A stretch of DNA of 64,000 nt from Candidatus Gorgonimonas eunicellae (GTDB lineage: Bacteria > Pseudomonadota > Gammaproteobacteria > Pseudomonadales > Endozoicomonadaceae), in the NCBI GenBank assembly GCA_929200395.1, contig CAKMZJ010000001.1, positions 50,821 to 114,820 of the forward strand, written 5' to 3'. The translations under genes and the position numbers were made by a program. A model generated the notes under the pieces. The model had not been told where the DNA came from. It searched no databases and was given only the letters and a program-made list of their open reading frames with translations. The stretch's first letter is position 1, and every line of letters begins with the position of its first letter. Below, piece by piece: positions 17,503 through 26,710 of this stretch.

Positions 17503-19326
17503 CTAGATACACAGGTTGGCAACTACCTTTTCATCTGTTACCTGTATAAATTGTAGTATTTTTATTTCATGCTTCAAATCTATAATGACATTAAAACCAT
17601 TTGGATGAAATTTAACAGCATAAATTTGATTATTATTCGTGTATTGAGCAATGAGTTCTGCTTCTGGTAAAAGTTGCATGTTATTATCAGGATGCTTGCT
17701 CATTATTCTATAAACTCTAATAGTATTTTCTGTTGCAGATAACAGTGTTTCTGTTTCTAATACTGCAAGTAATTGACTATTAGGACTAAAGTCTACTTTA
17801 AAACTATTTTTACCTTTACAATTGACCATAATTTTACGATTAAGTTCTCTTTCTGCAAAATCATGAATAATTATTTTATTATCAGTTATAAAGTTATGGT
17901 AGCAAAGAGAATCAGATGAATTAAAATAAGGTATATGAGTATGATATACTGCATTGATGTTTATCTCTGAATAAGTATTGGTATCATAGTTAAAAGCATA
18001 AATGCTAGTTTTTGTTTTTGAAACAACACTCAAAAATTTCCCTGTATGAGAATATTTAAGAATAAGATCTTTATGAAATTCTGTTGTTGTTAATACTTGT
18101 GAGATATTATTATCGCTATCTATTTTATAAACAGTTAATTCACAAGATTTACTACTGTACTTGTTATAGGTTACTTCTATTACGCCAATAGCAAAGAAGT
18201 CTCCTTCAGGGCTACATTCAAAGTAATCAGGATATTTTCTATCACCTGATTTATTTTCTATAATTATAGTTGCTATATACTTTGTATATTTATAAATACT
18301 AATTTCCATACCTTTAGTTTTTTTGTTTCTACCAGATATAAGTATTAATTTGTTTTTTGCTGCTCTTACCCCGTAAATCACAAGATTTTTACAAATTTGA
18401 AGTATCTCCCACAAATTTTTGTTAGTTTTAATTTCTGTATCTTTTAATTGTTTTTCTTTATAAATATAAAGTTTGTATTCTCTTTCTATCAAAAATTGAC
18501 ACTTGTTTTTCGTGTTTTCTAAAGTAGTTACAAAATCATGTTGTGATTGCTTATAATCTATAACTGGTGTTACATTTTTATAATCGCCATTTATATTTTT
18601 AAAAAAAACAGTATTAATACTGCTAAAAACTATAATAATAAAATCTTGAACTATTAATGTATTAGTTATATGGTAGCGACTAAAATAGCCTAATTCAAAG
18701 GCATCAAATAGAGTTAATGCATTATTATTTTGTGTAACTATAAATACTGCTGGATTAAGCGTAAGCAAAAATTTATCTGCTTCAGGAAGTATCTTTAAAG
18801 CATCTAGTTTATTGTTATAAGATTCAAATCTTTCAAAGTAATGTAGCATAAAATCTTGAGCTTTATATGAGTGAGTTTCGATAAAATCATAAAAACCATC
18901 TGCCATAATATTTGCTAAATTAAATTGAATTTTATTATTGCATATTTTTTTTATAAAATTAATATCTTTTAATTGTTGTTTATCAGTTATATTTATTGAG
19001 TTTAACCAAAATAAAAATTCTTGCTGAAGACGATGATCAAATATTGTATTTTGTTCTTTTGTAAATTGTTTTTTAAATGATAAAAAATTCTTATATATGT
19101 TTATTTCATGTAATGTTTTTTTATCTGTGTTAATTATATTTTTCATTCTACTACAAGTTTTAATTAATTGAACTCTTTCTTTTATATCTAGCTTAGAAAT
19201 AATCTTTATTATTAATTCAGGAGGTAGCTTCAACAAATAGCAATTAATTTCTGGATAACTTTCTATTTTTCCATTATCAATCGAGTTATCTAAGTGATAA
19301 GTATGTGAATTACTTGTTATATTCAT
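17503..19326 (-). CDS. F-box protein with beta-propeller-like C-terminal region, putative effector
   Basis: A 607-residue protein. Residues about 31-66 form an F-box: LLKLPPELIIKIISKLDIKE, then RVQLIKTCSRMKNI, with the Leu-Pro start and hydrophobic pattern of eukaryotic F-boxes that bind Skp1. From about residue 190 on, strand-rich segments resemble a WD40-type propeller (for example YFECSPEGDFFAIGVIEV, FSPNSQLLAVLET and VKFHPNGFNVII). In eukaryotes, F-box/WD40 proteins are substrate receptors of SCF ubiquitin ligases, and bacterial F-box proteins such as Legionella AnkB and Agrobacterium VirF are secreted effectors. Secretion of this one is inferred. It sits between the NEL and Tim44-like genes, all on the same strand. 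Confidence 0.82.
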   Translation of the reverse strand: MNITSNSHTYHLDNSIDNGKIESYPEINCYLLKLPPELIIKIISKLDIKERVQLIKTCSRMKNIINTDKKTLHEINIYKNFLSFKKQFTKEQNTIFDHRLQQEFLFWLNSINITDKQQLKDINFIKKICNNKIQFNLANIMADGFYDFIETHSYKAQDFMLHYFERFESYNNKLDALKILPEADKFLLTLNPAVFIVTQNNNALTLFDAFELGYFSRYHITNTLIVQDFIIIVFSSINTVFFKNINGDYKNVTPVIDYKQSQHDFVTTLENTKNKCQFLIEREYKLYIYKEKQLKDTEIKTNKNLWEILQICKNLVIYGVRAAKNKLILISGRNKKTKGMEISIYKYTKYIATIIIENKSGDRKYPDYFECSPEGDFFAIGVIEVTYNKYSSKSCELTVYKIDSDNNISQVLTTTEFHKDLILKYSHTGKFLSVVSKTKTSIYAFNYDTNTYSEININAVYHTHIPYFNSSDSLCYHNFITDNKIIIHDFAERELNRKIMVNCKGKNSFKVDFSPNSQLLAVLETETLLSATENTIRVYRIMSKHPDNNMQLLPEAELIAQYTNNNQIYAVKFHPNGFNVIIDLKHEIKILQFIQVTDEKVVANLCI

Positions 19327-19496
19327 ATTATTATTTTATTTGATTGAAGTTATGCAATAGATGTATTTATCTTCATGTGAAAGGATGATCATGAGTATAT
19401 TTTTGTAATTGTTTATTGTTACTACATCTTTTATTAAAAAAACAATTATACTAAATTTATTAGTTCTTGTATGCTCTATTTCATTAATAACTAAAT

Positions 19497-19524
19497 AGAG
19501 CTGACAATCGTAATGATCAGCTCT
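19497..19524 (-). terminator. Hairpin past the Tim44-like gene, possible terminator
   Basis: AGAGCTGA (19497-19504) and TCAGCTCT (19517-19524) pair perfectly around a 12-nt loop, about 43 bases beyond the stop codon of the Tim44-like gene. On the minus strand the stem is followed by ATTTAGTTATT, a weak T-tract. Confidence 0.45.
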
Positions 19525-19566
19525 ACCACAGCACTCTGTACCTATGTTATAATACGATAAAAGGTA

Positions 19567-20469
19567 TTACTCTATACCAGTAATAAGCCATGAAGAATTA
19601 CTAGCTTTTAAATTACGCTCTAAGTGCCAAGTATCGTCAATATCTTTTTCTATATTGTCATCTTCTTTATATTTACCAAAAAACTTTATGCTTAATTGTG
19701 CTAGATCTTCATTGTAATCGGCTCTTACTATTTCAGCATCTATATACAATACAACTGTTTGTTGTGTTTGGCTAAGATGGCTACGCTCTGTTTTTAACTC
19801 TTCTATCAATTCAGGTGCTACATACTCTTTAATCTTTGAAAAATTATTTGTATCCCAAGCTTGTTGTATAGTTCTATAATGGCTACAAGCTTCTGTAATG
19901 CAAGATTTTGTATCAAAGTTTGGTGGTAGATTAATTAGAGTTTCTGTACTTACAGCATCTTGTTTATTTGTTGTGCTATGATCGATAGCATCATATTGTT
20001 CACGAAATTGTTCGTTTGTTGGTTGCTCATTATTAATTGGCTGTTGATAGGTATTAGTCGCATATTCTTCATTTGAAGCTGTAGGTTTTATGTTCATACC
20101 TTTCATCAACTTAATTACTTTGAAAATAGCAAAGGCTAATAAAGCAAGCAGTAAAATACCCATAAAGCCACCACCACCGCCAAGTCCACCAAGTCCGCCT
20201 CCAAGCATTGACCCTAATAGCCCGCCAGCAAGTAAGCCACCTAACATGCCCCCCATAAATCCTTTACTCTTAGGTTTGTCTGATGTTTGGTTTTGTTTAT
20301 TATTCGTGTTACTAGTATTAGAGTGCTGGTGCGTGCTTTGTTTTTTTGCAGTAGTTGTACTATGTTGCCTGCCAAATGACTTACCACCTCCAAATTTTTT
20401 TGCTTCTACATAAGGCGAGACCATTGTAAACATAAATAGCATTGTAAAAACAGTAATAAATTTTTTCAT
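19567..20469 (-). CDS. Tim44-like domain protein
   Basis: A 300-residue protein. It has a signal peptide (MKKFITVFTMLFMFTMVSPYVEA) and a polar region with Thr/Gln/Asn. Next come a glycine-rich stretch (GGMLGGLLAGGLLGSMLGGG) and one transmembrane helix at about residues 104-120. The C-terminal Tim44-like domain is at about 180-300. The layout matches the COG4395/Tim44-like family common in beta- and gammaproteobacteria. Its molecular role there is not settled. Tim44 itself anchors import motors in mitochondria. It is a conserved bacterial gene rather than an effector. A perfect hairpin lies just downstream. Confidence 0.85.
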   Translation of the reverse strand: MKKFITVFTMLFMFTMVSPYVEAKKFGGGKSFGRQHSTTTAKKQSTHQHSNTSNTNNKQNQTSDKPKSKGFMGGMLGGLLAGGLLGSMLGGGLGGLGGGGGFMGILLLALLAFAIFKVIKLMKGMNIKPTASNEEYATNTYQQPINNEQPTNEQFREQYDAIDHSTTNKQDAVSTETLINLPPNFDTKSCITEACSHYRTIQQAWDTNNFSKIKEYVAPELIEELKTERSHLSQTQQTVVLYIDAEIVRADYNEDLAQLSIKFFGKYKEDDNIEKDIDDTWHLERNLKASNSSWLITGIE

Positions 20470-21017
20470 CTTATTAAATACCCTTATATATTTTATTAGC
20501 TTATACAGCTGGAGATGTATAAGATAGTATCTTATATTTAAGCATACACCTATACAATAATAAAGTATATATAAGTTATAATAAGATAAAAAATTATTTT
20601 AACAGGCTAGTTAAAGATGTTATAGGACTACTAGCTATGATTTAGACATTAAGAGATGCTACTGCTAATAACTATTACTAGTTATTCTATGATAGAAGCA
20701 ACTGCTAAAAGTGTTTATAGATTAATAAAATACCACTAATGAAAGTATTAAGTTAATCCTTTAAATTAAAAATTTAGCTTTTAAAGCTATGGCGTTTATA
20801 CACGTGGCAGTTGAAAATGCGAGTTTTCAGCAAGTGATTATAAGTTTTGAGCATTGGCAGTATTTTACAAATTTGTGCCTGAGCAATACAGAAATACTAA
20901 CAAAAGCTAAATGCTTAATATCTAGCATATGATCTTCAACTAGAAAATATATTGAGCATTCAAGTATACAACAGTTTAAAATTATCTTTATTTTAAGTTA
21001 TAATTTTGCATCTTCAA
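20470..21017. other. Intergenic region with a family A element
   Basis: 548 bases between the Tim44-like gene and the clan-CE gene. It holds a shortened family A element (20797-20953). The rest is AT-rich with no supported gene. Confidence 0.6.
20797..20953 (+). repeat. MITE-like element, family A, shortened copy
   Basis: The left end TATACACGTGGCAGTTGAAA and the following AGTTTTCAGCAAGTGATTA match the full copy exactly or nearly so. The middle is largely deleted. The right end survives as a degenerate CTTCAACTAGAAAATATAT, comparable to the right end of the 39858-40121 copy. Confidence 0.7.
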
Positions 21018-22277
21018 TTATAATAATATACAGCTATCTAGCTTATATGTCCAAGAATTAAAATCCCTATTATTTATCAATATCTCGGAATTAATATATC
21101 GACGTTCTAGCTTTAGTGTTTTTCTATAATCAATATAACCAGAGCCATCATCTATTATTTTAAAAGCTCTAGCTAGCATTCTATATGCTTTTATTTGTAA
21201 ATAGGTATTTACCTCCCAGTTTTTTGCAATTCCATTATTATCACCACTATTGTTATAATCACGCATATATGAAGTAGCAACTATATTACGATTATATTTT
21301 TTAAAATGTGTTGCTAATGTTTTTGTGACTTTTCTAGATGGAATATCAGTAGATTTGTTTAAAAGAGTTTGTAGATCTTGGGTTGTTAACTCATCTAATA
21401 ATTTTTTATTTTGTACTGTTTTATATAAAAACTTGGGAAAAGGTGCAATACTTATTTTATATAATTTTTCGTCTTTATTATCATTAGTAATATCTTCTGT
21501 AATACTATTAACCAGATCATCTATTAAATTAGATTTTCTAAGTGCATCTTTTAATATAGCAAAAGCATCATTTATACAAGAATAACCATCTGTTTGACGA
21601 TTTGCTCCAGCATATAATAAATGACAGTTTTGTTCGCCATATATTTTTATTAAATTTAAATATGATTCTTCAAGTATTCGCTGAGAACTTCGTGAATTAC
21701 TAACACTATCAATAGATACTATATATAGCTTATTATTGTTTTTACTAAAAACCAACGGGGTAACATGTATACCATCAAGCTGAAGTATAGCAATAACCCC
21801 TATCTGTTTTCCATTAGGTAGTTGTTGTGCTAATTTGCAAAGTAAGTCTTTTGTATTTTTATCTACGTAATAAATTTCAATATTATATTTTTTTTTATAA
21901 TGATGTGCTATTGCAGCGATACAAACCTCGTTTGGTTTGAAGATTGGCAAAGTATAATTAAACGTGATTTTTTTATATTTCCCCAATATGCTTTCTTTTG
22001 TGTTATTATATCTTGTACCAATATCACTGTTTTTGTCTATTATTTTTAAAGCTTTACCAATAATATCTTCATGAGGAAAAGCAATAACAGTTTCTGAAAA
22101 TAAACTTTTAGTTGCAACTGTTGTTGGGGTTTTATTAACGAAAAAATTATTATCTAATGATTTATGTGTAATTGCTGCATCATTTGCTTGTATTATTTTT
22201 ACCTTAGGTTTTGTTGTTATCGCAGATACATCTGCTAAACTATGGTTTATTCTGTGATTTACCTCTAAAGTATTCAT
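21018..22277 (-). CDS. Clan-CE cysteine enzyme (YopJ/Ulp1-like), putative effector
   Basis: A 419-residue protein with the ordered catalytic residues of clan CE, in which YopJ-type acetyltransferases and Ulp1/SENP-type proteases share one fold. His171 lies in DGIHVTPLVF, an acidic residue follows in LYIVSIDS (Asp190), and RQTDGYSCINDAFAILKDAL gives Gln228 and Cys234. The His-Asp-Gln-Cys spacing and the helix after the cysteine are as expected. YopJ proteins are T3SS effectors that acetylate host kinases. Relatives in Chlamydia and Legionella cleave ubiquitin or ubiquitin-like proteins. Which activity applies cannot be read from sequence. The Ser/Thr/Asn-rich N-terminus fits a secretion signal. 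It lies upstream of a family A element. Confidence 0.8.
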   Translation of the reverse strand: MNTLEVNHRINHSLADVSAITTKPKVKIIQANDAAITHKSLDNNFFVNKTPTTVATKSLFSETVIAFPHEDIIGKALKIIDKNSDIGTRYNNTKESILGKYKKITFNYTLPIFKPNEVCIAAIAHHYKKKYNIEIYYVDKNTKDLLCKLAQQLPNGKQIGVIAILQLDGIHVTPLVFSKNNNKLYIVSIDSVSNSRSSQRILEESYLNLIKIYGEQNCHLLYAGANRQTDGYSCINDAFAILKDALRKSNLIDDLVNSITEDITNDNKDEKLYKISIAPFPKFLYKTVQNKKLLDELTTQDLQTLLNKSTDIPSRKVTKTLATHFKKYNRNIVATSYMRDYNNSGDNNGIAKNWEVNTYLQIKAYRMLARAFKIIDDGSGYIDYRKTLKLERRYINSEILINNRDFNSWTYKLDSCILL

Positions 22278-22386
22278 GACAATTATATCCTTTATTTATA
22301 TATCCTTTATTTAATATAATTATATGACAAATAAATTATAAAAAAGTTCAAATATGCACTTCAACTTTAATCAACAATATTGATAA

Positions 22387-23478
22387 TTACTTTATTGCTT
22401 GTTGAATTACCGCACCACCTAAGCATATATTATTATGATAAAAAACAATTGACTGCCCAGGAGTTATTGCTCGCTGCGCATCAATAAAAGATACTTGGTA
22501 GTTATCTGTGTGTTGTATCTTGCTTATTGTGCATTTTTGGTTGTTTTGTCTATAGCGTATTTTAGCTTCTAATTGCGCTTCTTTAGGAGCAAAGTTAATC
22601 CAATGGATATTATTACAAATTAACTTACTAGCATATAAAGATGGGTGGTTTGTTCCTTGTGCTACCACCAATTCGTTTTTTTCTATGTTTTTATCTACAA
22701 CATACCAAGGAGCATCATTTGCATCTTTTACCCCGCCAATTCCTATTCCTTGCCTTTGTCCTATAGTATAAAAAGCTAAACCATTATGAGAGCCAATTGT
22801 CTCTCCAGATGTTAATACTATATTTCCTGGTTTTGAAGATATATAACGTTTTATAAAATCAGTGAATTTTCTTTCACCTATAAAACAAATACCAGTACTA
22901 TCTTTCTTTTTATGCACTGCCAATCCATGATTTTTAGCTATATCCCTAACTTGACTTTTGGTAAGTTCACCTAAAGGAAATAATGATTTACTTATTTGTT
23001 GCTCTGTTAGAGTATATAAAAAATAAGTTTGATCTTTATTAGTGTCAGTAGCATTTGCTAAATAACATTTACCATCAATATTCAATTTTTTACAATAATG
23101 TCCAGTTGCAATAAAATTAGCCCCTAGCTCAATAGCATATTGCAAAAAGGCTTTAAATTTTATTTCTTTATTACATAAAATATCTGGATTAGGAGTGCGA
23201 CCGCTTCGATATTCAGTCAAAAATATTTCAAAAACATTATCCCAGTATTCGCTAGCAAAATTGGCAGTATGTAATTTTATATTTAATTTGTCACAGACTG
23301 CTTGTGCATCTTGTAAGTCTGCAATTGCGGTACAGTACTCGGTTTTATCATCTTCTTCCCAGTTCTTCATGAACAGGCCTTCTACATGATAGCCTTGCTG
23401 TTTCAATAAAAGAGCAGTTACTGAGGAGTCGACACCACCAGACATTCCTACTATTACTGTTGGTTTAGTTGCTTTCAT
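22387..23478 (-). CDS. mnmA: tRNA-specific 2-thiouridylase MnmA
   Basis: A 363-residue enzyme that adds the 2-thio group to U34 of tRNA(Lys), tRNA(Glu) and tRNA(Gln). The ATP pyrophosphatase P-loop is [10 protein letters not shown] near the N-terminus. The catalytic cysteines are in [12 protein letters not shown] and [12 protein letters not shown], and GHYC and DQTYFLYTL are also typical. The length is normal. It diverges from the membrane-protein operon starting at 23507, with only 28 bases between the starts. The usual neighbours hflD and purB are absent. Confidence 0.97.
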   Translation of the reverse strand: MKATKPTVIVGMSGGVDSSVTALLLKQQGYHVEGLFMKNWEEDDKTEYCTAIADLQDAQAVCDKLNIKLHTANFASEYWDNVFEIFLTEYRSGRTPNPDILCNKEIKFKAFLQYAIELGANFIATGHYCKKLNIDGKCYLANATDTNKDQTYFLYTLTEQQISKSLFPLGELTKSQVRDIAKNHGLAVHKKKDSTGICFIGERKFTDFIKRYISSKPGNIVLTSGETIGSHNGLAFYTIGQRQGIGIGGVKDANDAPWYVVDKNIEKNELVVAQGTNHPSLYASKLICNNIHWINFAPKEAQLEAKIRYRQNNQKCTISKIQHTDNYQVSFIDAQRAITPGQSIVFYHNNICLGGAVIQQAIK

Positions 23479-23506
23479 AAAAATAAATATACAAAATGTT
23501 TTCTAA

Positions 23507-24778
23507 TTGAGTGTTACTTTTATTAATAAGGCAGATACTATGAGCGCTATTAAAGTAAATAAAAATCCTTGGAACTTACGATTCTCGCTAAAAAATCAAA
23601 TAGGCTTTGTTCACTTATTTGCCATTATAGTGTTTTCTATATTACTCTATTTAGCTTTTAAGTTCGGGCTTAAATATTGGTATCTATATATTTTGAATAG
23701 TATAGGCGAATTAATCAGTAAAAATATTGCTGATATAATAAGCCATATGATTGTAGCTGAAGATTATCTCAGCATCAATGCTATTATCAATAAATCCTGT
23801 GAAAATAATCTTATTCAAAGTATTTCAGTTTTTTCTAGTGACAATATTAAAATAGCTAATACAATTAGTAAATTGCTCGTTTCAGATAAAGATATTAAAG
23901 AGTTTTTGATGGCAATTCATTGGCAAAATGAGGTTATTGGTTATCTCTCTTTAATAGTAGATAACCGTTATTTGCTATCTAAATTAGAATTTCTTGCGAT
24001 ATCTGGTGCTTGTTTAGTAAGTTTAATATTAGTTGTTGTATTCTGTATTTCTTATCTATTTGTAGAAATTACGGAGAAAAACATTCAAAATATATCTCTG
24101 CGATTATACAAACATTTTAATAAAAAAGCAAACCAACAGCAGAGCCCAGTGTTGCAGCTACAAACTCTATTGCTTATAATTGAATCTAACAATAAAGAAA
24201 ATTTCAAAAGCGATATAGTCACAACCGCCAACATAGCTATAAAACTTCAGGATGATTATATAAAAGGAGTAAACACCGAAAATCTGCATAAGATAATGGA
24301 TAAAATTGCAGTTACAGCGATACATTGTGGCAAGTATTTTCTTACCGGCAATAGATTAATTAAAAACTCTAATTGTTCGCTTTCTTTGCTTACCTATAAA
24401 AATATAGATGCTAATAGGGTTATTCTTTGTGCTTTAGCAATTAAACAGATACTATCTGAAATTCTACACAAAAACAATGTAGGCTCTGTAGGAATTGGGG
24501 TGTGTATTTGGCCATATAATCAAGTTAACCTAGATAACATACAACATAAATTAGAGTATAGCTTAAAATTAGCAGACTCAAATAAAGAAGATTTATTATG
24601 CATATCACAAAAATCAATAAGTTATCTATCTATTACTAATCTTATATATAAAGAGAATTCTAAAATAGATGATATCATTTTATTTAAAGCAACAACAGAA
24701 TTAGCGGATAAATTAAAAAACGATATTATTACAATTAAAAAAATTTTAGAGAATAATAATGACATTAAAAATCAATGA
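23507..24778 (+). CDS. Two-helix membrane protein with sensor-like extracytoplasmic domain
   Basis: A 423-residue protein that I cannot place firmly. A first transmembrane helix (about residues 33-55) and a second (about 162-187) enclose roughly 105 residues outside the membrane. The C-terminal 230 residues are cytoplasmic, with a mixed alpha/beta segment SVGIGVCIWPYNQVN. The topology recalls the YtjB/SMP (AhpA) membrane proteins of gammaproteobacteria, but this is a weak guess. The first Met is close to the divergent mnmA start, so the Met at residue 12 (MSAIKVNKN) is an equally likely start. It overlaps the VanZ-like gene by 20 bases, indicating one operon. Confidence 0.7.
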   Translation: MSVTFINKADTMSAIKVNKNPWNLRFSLKNQIGFVHLFAIIVFSILLYLAFKFGLKYWYLYILNSIGELISKNIADIISHMIVAEDYLSINAIINKSCENNLIQSISVFSSDNIKIANTISKLLVSDKDIKEFLMAIHWQNEVIGYLSLIVDNRYLLSKLEFLAISGACLVSLILVVVFCISYLFVEITEKNIQNISLRLYKHFNKKANQQQSPVLQLQTLLLIIESNNKENFKSDIVTTANIAIKLQDDYIKGVNTENLHKIMDKIAVTAIHCGKYFLTGNRLIKNSNCSLSLLTYKNIDANRVILCALAIKQILSEILHKNNVGSVGIGVCIWPYNQVNLDNIQHKLEYSLKLADSNKEDLLCISQKSISYLSITNLIYKENSKIDDIILFKATTELADKLKNDIITIKKILENNNDIKNQ

Positions 24779-25211
24779 AATAAAGCTATTTAAACTAGAA
24801 TGTTTTATCTGTAAGCACTATAAACTTTTTACTAAAACAATGTTTATTTTTACTCTATGCTTAACAATATTTGCCGCTGTTGCCCCTGTAGGTTTATTAT
24901 CTAAAGTAGCTAGATTAAATTTTTTTGATATTAGATTTTATCCAGATAAAATAGCCCATACTATAGGTTTTATCTGGATTTCACTAGTTGTTGATGCAAC
25001 TTGGAATAAAACAGAACTGTATGCAAAGAAAATTAGTGCTCTATTAGCATATGGTGTGCTTTTAGAGTTAATACAATTTTTAACAGAATACCGTCATCCA
25101 TCTATTAACGATATTATCGCTAATAGTTTTGGTATTTTATGTTATGTTTTGATTATACCTATAATAAAAAAGCTACCTTTTTTTAGAATTCGTTGGATCT
25201 ATAAAAAATAA
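24759..25211 (+). CDS. VanZ-like family membrane protein
   Basis: A 150-residue membrane protein with the VanZ-like pattern. DKIAHTIGFIWISL carries the conserved Asp/His, and LLELIQFLTEYRHPSINDIIANSFGI carries the Glu-Gln, Ser-x-x-Asp and Asn-x-x-Gly motif. VanZ-type proteins are small four-helix membrane proteins. Teicoplanin resistance is known for one member but the general role is unclear. The gene overlaps the preceding membrane-protein gene by 20 bases, and its stop overlaps the start of the next small frame by one base. Confidence 0.82.
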   Translation: MTLKINEIKLFKLECFICKHYKLFTKTMFIFTLCLTIFAAVAPVGLLSKVARLNFFDIRFYPDKIAHTIGFIWISLVVDATWNKTELYAKKISALLAYGVLLELIQFLTEYRHPSINDIIANSFGILCYVLIIPIIKKLPFFRIRWIYKK

Positions 25212-25411
25212 TGCTGTTACATGCTTTAAACTCTATTGGTAACTCAAGTTACGCAGGAAAGAAAATTAGTGTGCAAGGAATAAATACTGAAATAATTAAT
25301 TACAACAAGGATTACTTAATTTATTCCTGTAGAAAAACAACATTTACAAGTATACAGATTAACGATTTGGAGTTAACTCCTTTTATTTTCTTTAGCCATT
25401 TTGTAGATTAA
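25211..25411 (+). CDS. Small hypothetical protein, translationally coupled to the VanZ-like gene
   Basis: A 66-codon frame whose ATG overlaps the VanZ-like stop codon (TAATG), a usual sign of translational coupling. It encodes a small, mostly polar protein (GKKISVQGINTEIINYNKDY) with no known motif. It ends 4 bases before the converging zinc-finger gene. It may be real because of the coupling and the tight packing, but there is no independent evidence. Confidence 0.45.
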   Translation: MLLHALNSIGNSSYAGKKISVQGINTEIINYNKDYLIYSCRKTTFTSIQINDLELTPFIFFSHFVD

Positions 25412-25415
25412 CAAT

Positions 25416-26069
25416 CTATGCTTCAGGCAACATATCAAGCTGAAAGTCATTTATTGAATCCTTTACTAATTGATCTATAGTCGTGCTAGCAGTATCTGTT
25501 TTTGCAGCCAGCTTGTTATTCTCTTCAAACATTTCATCAACAATATCTGGAGCAACCAGACCACCCTGTAAATTAGGCTGCATAACAGCTGATAAATCAA
25601 CTAATTTATTTTTAGCACTATATGCTGCGATCAGCTTATCATTTTCATCAATAATCTCTATTACAGGTATTTTAGGATTAGTACACTTTATTAACGATGG
25701 TGCTTTGCATAGCGTAGTACTTCTTTTAGGTCTCTTTTGTTTATGCTGCGGAAGATTGGCTTTTGAATTTATTTTAGTTATATGCTGTATTTGTAGGGGA
25801 ATAACAGCAGTTATAATGCACTCTTCAGCTAATTTTTTTTCTATATTATTCTTATGTAGTGGTGATGATCTATGGTTAATTACACCACGCTCAGAATAAA
25901 AAGTACTATTACAAATTTCACACCTGTAAGACCTATTATAAGGTTTTACAGGTACTTTACAAGGTGTTACCGGTACTTCATTACATCTTGATTGTTTAAT
26001 AGTCTGAAAGCTATAGCTACCGTTCGAGTTAGTAGTCAGAAAATTTCCTTTTGGTATATTATTTATCAT
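25416..26069 (-). CDS. C2H2 (U1/matrin-type) zinc-finger protein, putative effector
   Basis: A 217-residue soluble protein with one eukaryote-like C2H2 finger. YRCEICNSTFYSERGVINHR continues to SSPLH, giving Cys50, Cys53, His66 and His72 with spacing C-x2-C-x12-H-x5-H. That spacing is characteristic of U1-snRNP/matrin-type fingers, which in eukaryotes bind RNA or double-stranded nucleic acid. It is unlike the bacterial Ros/MucR finger. Around it are Pro/Lys/Thr-rich segments (PVTPCKVPVKPY and KQKRPKRST). The latter is basic enough to act as a nuclear localisation signal. The C-terminal 80 residues are acidic. A nucleus-directed effector is a reasonable inference. A bacterial nucleic-acid binding role cannot be excluded. 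Confidence 0.75.
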   Translation of the reverse strand: MINNIPKGNFLTTNSNGSYSFQTIKQSRCNEVPVTPCKVPVKPYNRSYRCEICNSTFYSERGVINHRSSPLHKNNIEKKLAEECIITAVIPLQIQHITKINSKANLPQHKQKRPKRSTTLCKAPSLIKCTNPKIPVIEIIDENDKLIAAYSAKNKLVDLSAVMQPNLQGGLVAPDIVDEMFEENNKLAAKTDTASTTIDQLVKDSINDFQLDMLPEA

Positions 26070-26192
26070 TATAGTATAGTCCTTATATTTAATAACTCTT
26101 AAAGTTAAATTAGACTAAAAAATTAGCTTACCGTTCCAATTATATTAAATTTACTACCATATAATTTGCGAACACTACCTAGTTGTTTCGTC

Positions 26193-26474
26193 TCAAGGTA
26201 TAGCGATATATGACTTAAATGCAATAAAATAACCACAAAAGAAAGCCATAATGCTTACTATTAATAAAATAAGTAACACTAGATAAAACCACTTCTTTTG
26301 GTTTTCTAATTGCTGACGAGCATTCCATTTTGTTAATAAATAGCCTTTATTAATATCATAATCCGTAGTTAAACCACATATTATACACCCTATTTGCCAC
26401 ATTTTTACATTTTCTATTATTACGGCGAATACTCTAGCTGTTCCACAACAGCATGGGCAAGAGGCAATGTGCAT
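26193..26474 (-). CDS. Lar-like zinc-ribbon protein with a C-terminal membrane helix
   Basis: A 93-residue protein. The first 55 residues resemble the Lar (restriction-alleviation) type zinc ribbon. Cysteines fall at SCPCCCGTA (residues 6 and 9) and IGCIICG (30 and 33), with a Trp before the second pair, and the typical ending LLTKWNARQ is present. A hydrophobic helix (about residues 63-85) follows, which ordinary Lar proteins lack. Lar proteins are usually encoded by prophages, where they modulate type I restriction. No other phage gene is visible here. The function of a membrane-tethered form is unknown. Confidence 0.65.
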   Translation of the reverse strand: MHIASCPCCCGTARVFAVIIENVKMWQIGCIICGLTTDYDINKGYLLTKWNARQQLENQKKWFYLVLLILLIVSIMAFFCGYFIAFKSYIAIP

Positions 26475-26710
26475 TTTTTATCTCTTTTGGTCTTAATAGA
26501 TGAATATTAACAGCAAATATTTTCGTTTTATATTGGTTATATCTTTAAAAATACATTTTAAATAAATTATTTTTGTGCTATAGTGCTTATCTAAAATATA
26601 AAGTAACGTTAATTTAAAATACCTTTTATCTTTAATAGCTTATAATAAGTTGAACCTACCTAAAATTTAAGCTAATTAACATAACTCAGCATATCACAAG
26701 GAAGTATATT

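Noticed and set aside
20090..20413. Plus-strand frame encoding a proline-rich protein
   Set aside because: It is the antisense of the glycine-rich part of the Tim44-like gene; GGN codons read backwards give proline codons.
25483..25899. Plus-strand 138-codon hydrophobic frame
   Set aside because: Antisense of the zinc-finger gene, whose Cys/His spacing shows the true frame.
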